Part shown: piece after piece, positions 1 to 4,606 of the stretch
Layout of the letters: each line of letters starts with the position of its first letter
Position numbering within the stretch: the stretch's first letter is position 1
Source: an uncultured Clostridia bacterium
GTDB lineage: Bacteria > Bacillota_A > Clostridia > Oscillospirales > Oscillospiraceae
Assembly: GCA_949289625.1 (NCBI GenBank)
Contig: CASEPH010000319.1
Span: forward strand, 1 to 5,704
Direction of reading: 5' to 3'
DNA length: 5,704 nt
Translations under genes and position numbers: made by a program
The notes under the pieces: generated by a model
What the model saw: the letters and a program-made list of their open reading frames with translations, nothing else
Databases searched by the model: none
Told to the model about the DNA's origin: nothing

Positions 1-163
1 CGTGAAGCAGGTGGCCGGACAGGGCGCCATGTACGACACGCATCTCTTCGCAAAAGAGCCATCAGGCGTGGAAGGCGGACGCTCCATCATCGATATGGGG
101 AACATGCCGATCCTTGTAACTCCAAATGAATACAGAGACGGCATCATCCGTTCCATGCAGTAG
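1..163 (+). CDS. prdD: PrdD, D-proline reductase accessory protein (3' end only)
   Basis: This is the last 53 codons of an open frame entering from the left edge (first full codon at base 2) and ending in TAG at 161-163. Visible motifs are GQGAMYDTHLF and the terminal EYRDGIIRSM. They resemble the part of GrdE/PrdA-type reductase subunits just before their autoproteolytic cysteine (recalled GrdE: QGLLHDT, then EIMDGAITSGN-Cys). The fragment ends where that cysteine would follow and lacks it, which fits PrdD rather than PrdA. PrdD is described as a stabilising or accessory partner of D-proline reductase, the cytoplasmic Stickland enzyme that reduces D-proline to 5-aminovalerate. The stop codon is 12 bases before the prdE start, so the two genes are surely co-transcribed and probably translationally coupled. 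The family call rests on a short tail and on the following gene. Confidence 0.7.
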   Translation, partial: VKQVAGQGAMYDTHLFAKEPSGVEGGRSIIDMGNMPILVTPNEYRDGIIRSMQ

Positions 164-170
164 GAGGTGA
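162..170 (+). promoter_or_regulatory. Consensus ribosome binding site of prdE
   Basis: AGGAGGTGA is a full-length match to the anti-Shine-Dalgarno sequence and overlaps the prdD stop codon. It lies 8 bases (counted from GGAGG) before ATG at 176-178. This makes ATG-176 the real start. The in-frame GTG at 167 lies inside the ribosome binding site itself and is not credible as a start. Confidence 0.9.
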
Positions 171-175
171 ATGGT

Positions 176-652
176 ATGGGTATTGGACCTTCAACAAAGG
201 AAACATCACTGCATCATTTCAGGGATCCCCTTCTCGACGTGGTATCCCAGGATACAGACGTGGATCTGATGGGTATCGTTATCGTAGGTACGCCGGATGA
301 CAATGTGGACAAGATGCTCGTCGGCACAAGAACAGCTGTGTGGGCGGAAGCCATGCGGGCGGACGGTGTGATCATCTCCTCCGACGGCTGGGGCAACAGC
401 GATGTGGACTTCACGAACACATGCGAGCAGCTCGGCACAAGAGGGATCGCAGTGACCGGACTCAACTTCAGCGGCACGGTGGCCCAGTTTGTTGTGACCA
501 ACAACTATCTGGACGGCATCATTGATATCAATAAGAGCGCAGACGGCACGGAGACGAACGTAGTCGGCGAGAACAACGTGGTAGAGCTGGACTGCAAGAA
601 GGCGCTTGCGCTTCTGAAACTGAAAATGAGAAAGATGGAGCAGGACAGGTAA
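176..652 (+). CDS. prdE: PrdE, D-proline reductase accessory protein
   Basis: A 158-residue soluble protein with no signal peptide or membrane segment. It belongs to the glycine/sarcosine/betaine reductase component B (GrdE/PrdA) family and corresponds to the part after the pyruvoyl-forming cleavage site. It opens with GPSTKETSLHHFRDPL (residues 4-19), which matches the start of that chain in GrdE. It continues with a Rossmann-like core: MGIVIVGTPDDNVDK (32-46), then RADGVIISSDGWGNSDVDF (61-79), which parallels the GrdE segment DGVLITQEGFGNPDTD. It ends in a KKALALLKLKMRKM helix. PrdE is described as stabilising or assisting D-proline reductase (PrdAB) in Stickland fermentation. It lies 12 bases after prdD and is followed by a strong terminator, so the operon ends here; no prdF (proline racemase) follows. 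Cysteines occur only at residues 83 and 140, so there is no N-terminal pyruvoyl-type cysteine and it is not itself expected to be catalytic. Confidence 0.82.
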   Translation: MGIGPSTKETSLHHFRDPLLDVVSQDTDVDLMGIVIVGTPDDNVDKMLVGTRTAVWAEAMRADGVIISSDGWGNSDVDFTNTCEQLGTRGIAVTGLNFSGTVAQFVVTNNYLDGIIDINKSADGTETNVVGENNVVELDCKKALALLKLKMRKMEQDR

Positions 653-672
653 GCTGATCTCTCCTGCGGTGC

Positions 673-716
673 AAAGAAAAGGCACGACATCTGAACATGT
701 CGTGCCCTTTCTTTTT
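673..716 (+). terminator. Intrinsic terminator of the prd operon (bidirectional)
   Basis: A perfect 10-bp stem GGCACGACAT / ATGTCGTGCC (681-690 and 697-706) has a 6-base loop. After one mismatch it is extended by 7 more pairs between the A-rich left flank and the T-rich right flank. The run CTTTCTTTTT follows on the plus strand and TTTTCTTT on the minus strand. It can therefore stop prdE transcripts and also leftward transcripts from the intergenic region. Confidence 0.92.
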
Positions 717-742
717 GGTATGTCATTGAGAGGTTTTTCCTC

Positions 743-886
743 GTTGCATTTGCAGTTTTGTATATATATACAAAGCTGGGGAAAAATCTCCACGAATGGA
801 GAAAGTATATATAATAAATTGTAGTTCACCGGTGCAGGACTGCTCTTGGGGAAAACAATCGGCATCGGATCAACTGCAACTGCAAC
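743..886. repeat. Long-range inverted repeat (arms 743-757 and 872-886)
   Basis: The arms GTTGCATTTGCAGTT and AACTGCAACTGCAAC are reverse complements at 14 of 15 positions and lie 114 bases apart. The single mismatch does not favour either strand. The arms would form the closing stem of an RNA on either strand; the promoter and terminator arrangement favours the minus strand. Confidence 0.55.
758..773. promoter_or_regulatory. TTGTA-N6-TACAA dyad, copy 1
   Basis: TTGTATATATATACAA is a perfect palindrome, extending to 18 bases (757-774) and, with one T-G break, to 26 bases (753-778). It shares half-sites and the 6-base spacer with a second dyad at 960-975. Each copy is next to a TGGGGAAAAAT direct repeat (777-787 here). 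It may be an operator for an unknown dimeric regulator, or a hairpin in the candidate RNA. Confidence 0.4.
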
Positions 887-905
887 CTTTATTAAGATTG
901 GGTTA

Positions 906-934
906 ACTATAGCACAAGATGGCCCGGGTGTCAA
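906..934 (-). promoter_or_regulatory. Leftward sigma-A promoter with palindromic -35 region
   Basis: On the minus strand a perfect -35 TTGACA (934-929), a 17-base spacer and TATAGT (911-906) preceded by TGC form a near-consensus extended promoter pointing at the prdE terminator. The -35 box sits inside the near-palindrome GGTGTCAAGACACC (927-940 on plus), which could be a repressor operator or, in a rightward RNA, a hairpin extended by CC/GG. Confidence 0.55.
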
Positions 935-959
935 GACACCTGGAGAAGGTGGGGAAAAA

Positions 960-975
960 TTGTATGTTTATACAA
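960..975. promoter_or_regulatory. TTGTA-N6-TACAA dyad, copy 2
   Basis: TTGTATGTTTATACAA has the same arms and spacing as the dyad at 758-773. The direct repeat TGGGGAAAAAT (950-960) overlaps its left edge. It lies about 100 bases upstream of the -35 box of the YcxB-like gene and just upstream of the leftward promoter, so it could serve either. Confidence 0.4.
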
Positions 976-1014
976 ATAAAGTGTATTGCCGGATGCTGAA
1001 TTTGTATAAATTTA

Positions 1015-1039
1015 ATAAAGTGACGTATTATCACTTTAT
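1015..1039. promoter_or_regulatory. Inverted repeat upstream of the YcxB-like gene promoter
   Basis: ATAAAGTGA and TCACTTTAT are perfect 9-bp arms around a 7-base centre. The dyad lies 32 bases upstream of the -35 box of the rightward promoter, a common position for an activator or repressor site. AATAAAGTG also occurs directly repeated at 975-983 and 1014-1022, 39 bases apart. Confidence 0.4.
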
Positions 1040-1071
1040 CAGACAAAAGCGACGGCAGACCGCACTTTCTG

Positions 1072-1100
1072 TAGGCATATGCCCGGAGATGTGGTATAAT
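1072..1100 (+). promoter_or_regulatory. Sigma-A promoter of the YcxB-like gene
   Basis: A perfect -10 TATAAT (1095-1100) is preceded by an extended TGG element. A 17-base spacer leads back to the -35-like TAGGCA (1072-1077, 4 of 6 matches to TTGACA). The start would be near 1107, giving a leader of about 33 bases. The palindrome GGCATATGCC (1074-1083) overlaps the -35 box and the spacer and could be a repressor site. Confidence 0.65.
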
Positions 1101-1139
1101 ATCCACGAGACGGCAATCCTGTCGAAACGAAAGGGAGGA

Positions 1140-1805
1140 ATGGAGAAATTGGAAGAAGTGAAAATGGAGCAGCAGACGGCGGCCGATCCGCGGAAGAACC
1201 GGTATGTGGTGGACATCCGGCGGGACAAGGCCATGATGATGAAATATATCAAATTCTATAACCGGGTGAAACACCCGCGTGTCACCTTCAACCTGGTTAT
1301 GACAGGCATCCTGCTGGCGCTTGTGCCGACTCTGGTAAAGAATATGGCGCTGCCCGGCGTGATCGTCTGCTACGGCGTGGGCGCCCTGCTCGTTGCGACG
1401 GGACTGTTCCGGCAGTATCTGGCGCTTGGCACGATGAGAGGGGACCCGGCGGTGAAGGAAAACGAGGAGCTCACCTACCTGTTCGGCAATACAGGCGTGC
1501 GGGTGCGGCAGAACGGGTCTGTGGACAATATGGGTTACTACAAGACGATCTACCGGATCTGGGAGGATGAAAAGACATACTACGTAGGTATGAACGAGGA
1601 TGATCTGCTGATCCTGCCGAAGGCAAACTTTACCGAAGGTGAGGAGAGGGACTTTAAGGAGTTTATCCTTGAGAAGAGCGGCGCGGATTACCGCTGGCTG
1701 CCTGTGGGGCTCTGGAACCGGTTTAAGAACTTTGGAATGCAGATACGCGGCCACATCACGCGGATGCGGATCGAGGCGCAGGAGAGAGAAAAAGAAAGAA
1801 GATAA
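1140..1805 (+). CDS. YcxB-like family membrane protein, two transmembrane helices
   Basis: A 221-residue protein of unknown biochemical function. After a charged N-terminus come two hydrophobic helices (about residues 48-67 and 71-90). A cytoplasmic domain follows (about 108-180) with the YcxB-like pattern ENEELTYLFGNTGVRV, then a YKTIYRIWEDEKTYYVGMN block and the LLILPKANF strand. The tail (about 190-221) is amphipathic and very basic. The start is ambiguous. GGGAGG at 1133-1138 is only 1 base from ATG-1140 but 10 from the in-frame TTG-1149, and ATG-1164 (MEQQTA) is a further option. The frame stays open upstream to about 825, but that part overlaps promoters and has no ribosome binding site. 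The gene is monocistronic, with its own promoter (1072-1100) and terminator (1807-1847). The family call is fairly firm; no role in proline metabolism can be claimed. Confidence 0.75.
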   Translation: MEKLEEVKMEQQTAADPRKNRYVVDIRRDKAMMMKYIKFYNRVKHPRVTFNLVMTGILLALVPTLVKNMALPGVIVCYGVGALLVATGLFRQYLALGTMRGDPAVKENEELTYLFGNTGVRVRQNGSVDNMGYYKTIYRIWEDEKTYYVGMNEDDLLILPKANFTEGEERDFKEFILEKSGADYRWLPVGLWNRFKNFGMQIRGHITRMRIEAQEREKERR

Positions 1806-1806
1806 G

Positions 1807-1847
1807 AAAAAGGTTCTGTGTGGGATGACCACGCAGAACCTTTTTTT
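1807..1847. terminator. Shared bidirectional terminator between convergent genes
   Basis: A 12-bp stem GGTTCTGTGTGG / CCACGCAGAACC (1812-1823 and 1829-1840) has a 5-base loop and one wobble position. It is flanked by five A on the left and seven T on the right, so it ends both the plus-strand YcxB-like gene (stop at 1803-1805) and the minus-strand permease (stop at 1877-1879). Confidence 0.93.
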
Positions 1848-1876
1848 CTCTCATTATGAAGTTTTTATGAGTCTGC

Positions 1877-2809
1877 TTACGCTGCAGAACCTTTCTTGAT
1901 AGCGTCGTGCAGGTACAGGAATGCTGTGATGTAAACGATAACAGCGATAACCTTTGTAAGTACATCAAGCGGCAGACTGGATACGAAAGCGTATGCGCAG
2001 TAAACACCGATGGCTCCAAAGATAGCCTGTGTCCAGCATGCAACCATGTCGTATCTTCCCTGAGCGATGAACTTCGGGCCATTGCCGAATGCCATCAGGT
2101 ATGCGCAGGAACCCATCATAGCGGGGAACGCGCATCCGGCATCCATACCAAGAGCCAGAACCATAGCCATACAAGGAGCGTACAGACCAACGCCGATGCT
2201 CATCAGAGCGCCGAAGATGAAGTTGCCGACAACAGCGATCACGAGCTTCACGCCGCGAAGTCCGAGTTCTGTACCGATCGTACCGAACGGACCAACTGCG
2301 AAAACCTTCATCAGGATCACGGTAGCCAGGATGAACAGACCGATGAACAGTGCGTAACGAACTTTCTTTCTGTCGAACTTCGTTACGATATCAGCCATTA
2401 CGAAGGATCCGACTACGGAAGCAACCAGCATCAGAATCAGTGTCAGGATATCCATATCTACGAAACCGAAGAACAGGAAAGCCTCCACACATACAGGAAC
2501 GGTGTCGCCAACGTTCAGCGTGCCGGGAACCAGGATATCGTCTACAGACTTCGTCAGCTTAAAGGAAGCAGATGACGGAGCGAAGGAACCGATTCCAAGG
2601 GTATCCAGGAAGTTCGCTACAAAACCGGTGATGATCGTTGCGACAAGGTTCTTCGGCTGTTTACCTCTCTGCCACAGTTCCTCGCCGGTTAAACCGATTT
2701 CAGGGTCTTTCTCAGGGTTGGCGCGGAGCTCTTTGTTCTTGCGGATCATCAGAACAATGTTCAGGATGATACCGATCACGCATAACCCTTTCATGATGTA
2801 CATTGCCAT
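1877..2809 (-). CDS. TauE/SafE (TSUP) family permease
   Basis: A 310-residue integral membrane protein with about eight hydrophobic segments (near residues 4-22, 55-76, 104-118, 120-140, 151-172, 187-220, 258-278 and 283-301). The core pattern NFLDTLGIGSFAPSSASFKL (66-85) and the second-half counterpart NFIFGALMSIGVGLYAP (196-212) give the two-repeat arrangement of the TauE/SafE superfamily. These transporters move small anions such as sulfite, sulfoacetate or other organic acids; the substrate here cannot be read from the sequence. A charged loop (23-53) follows the first helix. The start ATG-2809 is chosen because GGAGGG lies 8 bases upstream. The gene follows the NSS transporter in the same direction but has its own promoter (2908-2936) and a structured leader (2848-2894), so it is probably regulated separately. 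It ends at the shared terminator. The family call is likely, the substrate unknown. Confidence 0.78.
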   Translation of the reverse strand: MAMYIMKGLCVIGIILNIVLMIRKNKELRANPEKDPEIGLTGEELWQRGKQPKNLVATIITGFVANFLDTLGIGSFAPSSASFKLTKSVDDILVPGTLNVGDTVPVCVEAFLFFGFVDMDILTLILMLVASVVGSFVMADIVTKFDRKKVRYALFIGLFILATVILMKVFAVGPFGTIGTELGLRGVKLVIAVVGNFIFGALMSIGVGLYAPCMAMVLALGMDAGCAFPAMMGSCAYLMAFGNGPKFIAQGRYDMVACWTQAIFGAIGVYCAYAFVSSLPLDVLTKVIAVIVYITAFLYLHDAIKKGSAA

Positions 2810-2847
2810 AAAAACATCCCTCCAGATTATGAATAAAAATTGTTTCA

Positions 2848-2894
2848 GAGCCCGCCCCCCTAAAGCTACCCCCGATTATAGCGGAGGCGAACCC
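2848..2894 (-). promoter_or_regulatory. Long hairpin in the 5' leader of the TSUP permease
   Basis: In the minus-strand RNA, GGGUUCGCCUCC (2894-2883) pairs over 12 contiguous positions with GGGGGCGGGCUC (2859-2848), using four G-U wobbles. Inside, GCUA (2882-2879) pairs with UAGC (2868-2865) around a 10-base loop, leaving a UUUAG bulge. On the plus strand all four wobbles would be A-C mismatches, so the fold is specific to the strand transcribed from the promoter at 2908-2936. An alternative stem, CCUCCG with CGGGGG (2887-2882 and 2874-2869), competes for the same bases. The hairpin would begin about 7 nt from the transcript start and end about 25 bases before the ribosome binding site. No U-run follows directly. 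It is not a riboswitch class I recognise. Confidence 0.55.
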
Positions 2895-2907
2895 GGTTAT
2901 CACTGCC

Positions 2908-2936
2908 ATTGTATCATCAAAAAATTAACAAGTCAA
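2908..2936 (-). promoter_or_regulatory. Sigma-A promoter of the TSUP permease gene
   Basis: TTGACT (2936-2931), a 17-base spacer and TACAAT (2913-2908) preceded by TGA make a strong extended promoter. The start would be near 2901, giving a leader of about 90 bases. Confidence 0.75.
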
Positions 2937-2957
2937 CTGAAACTGAGCATTCTGTCT

Positions 2958-2996
2958 AATTTGAGCGATAAAAACAAACGCCTGATTGTTCAAATT
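2958..2996. repeat. AT-rich inverted repeat after the NSS gene
   Basis: AATTTGA (2958-2964) and TCAAATT (2990-2996) form a 7-bp outer stem, and AACAA and TTGTT lie within. It sits just downstream of the NSS stop on the minus strand. It lacks a GC-rich stem with an adjacent U-run, so it is at best a weak terminator and readthrough into the permease gene is possible. Confidence 0.3.
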
Positions 2997-3009
2997 ACTG
3001 CTTCCGCTC

Positions 3010-4383
3010 TTATTTGATGAAGCCGAACACGGTCAGCAGGATGATGATCATGAAGAAGGGAACCACGAAGACGGTCAGGAACTTTTCATAGGTGTTCACA
3101 TGGCCGAACTTTCCGTCGTTGGTGGCCTCCTTCTCGTAGTTCTTAAAGCCCCATACTTTCGCGATGAAGATGCAGACGAGGATGCAGCCGATGGGCATTA
3201 GGAGGTAGGCTGTGAAGGTGTCCAGCCAGTCGTAGATGCCCAGGGTCTTGAAGCCGCCTGCATCGATCCAGGGAAGCTTCACACCGCTTAAGAGCCCAAA
3301 ACCGAGGGAGGCGAAGATGTTGCCGATGCCGACGATGACAGCCGTCGTGACGGAGGCCTTCAGCCGTCCCATGTGCAGGTTATCCTCAAAGGTGCGCACA
3401 GAGATCTCGAAGAAGCTGAACAGCGAGGAGATCACGGCGAAGAGGATGGCCAGGAAGAAGCAGAAGCCGATGATCCGGCCGCCCGGCAGTTTCTCAAAGA
3501 TGTCCGTCATGACATTGAACACAAGACTGGGGCCTGCGGACTCGATGTCCACGCCGCCGGAAAAGGCGGAGGGAACGATGACGAAGCCGGCCAGGATCGC
3601 GGCGGCCGTGTCAAAGACGGAGACCATGACTGCGTCGCTCTTCAGGTTGTTCTGCTTGGGGATGTTGGCGCCCAGGGTCACATAGAGGCCCCAGCCGATG
3701 CCCACGGAGAACAGCACCTGCGTCGCTGCCTGGGCGAAGGTGGTGAAACTGAACTTGCTGAAATCAGGAAGCAGGTAATACTTCACGCCCTCGATGGCGT
3801 TCTCATTTACAAAGAAGGCCCAGATGCCGCAGATGATGAGCAGGGCAAAGAGGAGCGGCAGCATGACCTTGGAGATCTTCTCCACAATGTTGGTGATGCC
3901 GAAATACAGAAGCACCGAGACGAACAGAAGGAGGATCATGGCCCAGACGATGGGCTCTACGGTCGAGGAGGTGAAGCTGTCGAAATAGGCCTGCTTGTCA
4001 GCGCCGAAGTCGCCGCCTGTGAGATACTGGAACGCGTACTTGGCGACCCAGCCGCCCACGACGACGTAGTACATGTTGATCATCAGGGTACAGATGTTGG
4101 CCATCCAGCCTGCGAATCCCCATTTCTTACTGATGCGCTGGAAGGCTGTGACTGTATCCTTGCCGGTGTAGCGGCCGATGGCGGTCTCCATCTGCACCAT
4201 GGGATGCCCGATCAGGGCAACGACGATGATGTAGACGACAAGGAAGACGCCGCCGCCTCCCTGGTAGGCGAGATAAGGGAAGCGCCAGATATTTCCGAGG
4301 CCGATGGCCGCGCCCGCCGCCACCATCAGATAGCCGAACCTGGATCCCCATTGACGAGTTTCTCCATTTGTCTGATTACTCAT
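3010..4383 (-). CDS. Sodium-dependent amino-acid transporter, neurotransmitter:sodium symporter (NSS/SNF) family
   Basis: A 457-residue LeuT-fold membrane transporter that should import an amino acid with Na+. The family signature is in helix 1: GAAIGLGNIWRFP (24-36), preceded by RQWGSRFG (10-17), which carries the intracellular-gate Trp12. LeuT Ala22, Val23 and Asn27 map to Ala26, Ile27 and Asn31. The unwound helix 6 is FSVGIGWG (225-232). Helix 8 has AVISS (316-320), where Ser319 and Ser320 match the Na2-site Thr/Ser pair of LeuT. Asp258 in helix 7 falls near the Na1/chloride-equivalent site, as in chloride-independent bacterial members. The protein ends after about 11 helices, shorter than LeuT (12) but like Tyt1-type bacterial members. 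The substrate is unknown; many relatives take aromatic or branched amino acids. AAGGA lies 7 bases before ATG-4383. The LysR-type gene lies just upstream on the same strand. Confidence 0.92.
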   Translation of the reverse strand: MSNQTNGETRQWGSRFGYLMVAAGAAIGLGNIWRFPYLAYQGGGGVFLVVYIIVVALIGHPMVQMETAIGRYTGKDTVTAFQRISKKWGFAGWMANICTLMINMYYVVVGGWVAKYAFQYLTGGDFGADKQAYFDSFTSSTVEPIVWAMILLLFVSVLLYFGITNIVEKISKVMLPLLFALLIICGIWAFFVNENAIEGVKYYLLPDFSKFSFTTFAQAATQVLFSVGIGWGLYVTLGANIPKQNNLKSDAVMVSVFDTAAAILAGFVIVPSAFSGGVDIESAGPSLVFNVMTDIFEKLPGGRIIGFCFFLAILFAVISSLFSFFEISVRTFEDNLHMGRLKASVTTAVIVGIGNIFASLGFGLLSGVKLPWIDAGGFKTLGIYDWLDTFTAYLLMPIGCILVCIFIAKVWGFKNYEKEATNDGKFGHVNTYEKFLTVFVVPFFMIIILLTVFGFIK

Positions 4384-4424
4384 AGTATCATCCTTTCCTG
4401 TCGGGCAGACATGTCAGACTTCCT

Positions 4425-4453
4425 ATTATATATGTGCGCTGCCCCCTTGATAT
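4425..4453 (-). promoter_or_regulatory. Probable promoter of the NSS transporter gene
   Basis: A perfect -10 TATAAT (4430-4425) is clear. The -35 region at 17 bases (ATATCA, 4453-4448) is poor, which would fit dependence on an activator such as the adjacent LysR-type protein. The start would be near 4418 and the leader about 35 bases. CAGAC is directly repeated around the start site (4406-4410 and 4415-4419 on plus). Confidence 0.45.
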
Positions 4454-4471
4454 GCAGGAGATGAAAAGGAC

Positions 4472-4504
4472 AAAGGCGCCCTCATCTGTTGTGAGAGCGC
4501 CTTT
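4472..4504 (-). terminator. Intrinsic terminator of the LysR-type gene
   Basis: AAAGGCGC and GCGCCTTT (4472-4479 and 4497-4504) form 8 pairs. After one C-A mismatch CTCA and TGAG add 4 pairs around a 7-base loop. On the minus strand it is followed by TTTGTCCTTTTC. It separates the regulator gene from the NSS gene, so they are independent transcripts. The approximately 100-base 3' leader from the stop codon to the hairpin is non-coding. Confidence 0.8.
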
Positions 4505-4569
4505 GCAATTCAAACCTCTATTACAGTATAGCCTGTTGAGGGATAGGTGTCAATGAAAATATTAAGATC

Positions 4570-4587
4570 TGTAATGCTTACATTACA
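4570..4587. repeat. Perfect 7-bp palindrome in the 3' region of the LysR-type gene
   Basis: TGTAATG and CATTACA flank a 4-base centre, about 20 bases after the stop codon on the minus strand. AATGC elements continue beside it (4573-4600). It may be an RNA hairpin protecting the 3' end, or a protein site. There is no U-run, so it is not a terminator. Confidence 0.35.
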
Positions 4588-4606
4588 AATGCTAATGCAT
4601 ATGCGT

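Larger units (their letters stand above)
673..899 (-). ncRNA. Candidate small structured RNA transcribed leftward
   Basis: A leftward promoter (906-934) predicts a start near base 899, and the bidirectional prdE terminator gives an end near 673, so a transcript of about 225 nt. Its 5' part (886-872) pairs with 757-743: 15 positions, one mismatch, GTTGCAGTTGCAG against CTGCAAATGCAAC. This closes a domain of about 145 nt. Inside are a UCUCCA-UUCG-UGGAGA hairpin followed by five U (802-782) and an AT-rich 18-base palindrome (757-774). No ATG with a ribosome binding site is seen on this strand in the interval. The architecture of a closing stem, inner hairpins and terminal terminator resembles small RNAs in general, but I do not recognise a known family (6S RNA was considered; no diagnostic sequence seen). 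Confidence 0.33.

Noticed and set aside
810..815. TATAAT on the plus strand as a rightward promoter
   Set aside because: No -35 of quality at 16-18 bases (TCTCCA at 17). It lies in an AT-rich run where such hexamers occur by chance.
206..934. Long minus-strand open frame antisense to prdE and the intergenic region
   Set aside because: It crosses the prdE terminator and the reverse complement of a well-supported gene, has no ribosome binding site, and its product resembles nothing. It is a reading-frame shadow, although part of this strand may be transcribed as RNA.
846..1139. Upstream extension of the YcxB-like frame by 98 codons
   Set aside because: It starts at a TTG with no ribosome binding site, crosses two palindromes, a leftward promoter and the gene's own promoter, and translates to sequence unlike the family. 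GGGAGG at 1133 marks the real start.
717..1139. T-box or sigma-54 promoter in the intergenic region
   Set aside because: No T-box bulge sequence (GGGTGGNACCGCG-like) and no TGGCAC-N5-TTGC element was found on either strand.
903..1832. Long minus-strand open frame antisense to the YcxB-like gene
   Set aside because: It is rich in His, Arg and Pro, runs through the terminator and lacks a start signal; a shadow of the GC-rich coding strand.
2875..2880. TATAAT on the minus strand as a second permease promoter
   Set aside because: The matching -35 (GTGATA) is only fair and the hexamer lies inside the leader hairpin. The TTGACT/TACAAT pair upstream explains transcription better.
3373..4464. Plus-strand open frame of 363 codons opposite the NSS transporter
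   Set aside because: The opposite strand encodes an unmistakable NSS protein. The plus-strand product is a low-complexity Asp/Glu/Gly/His-rich shadow.
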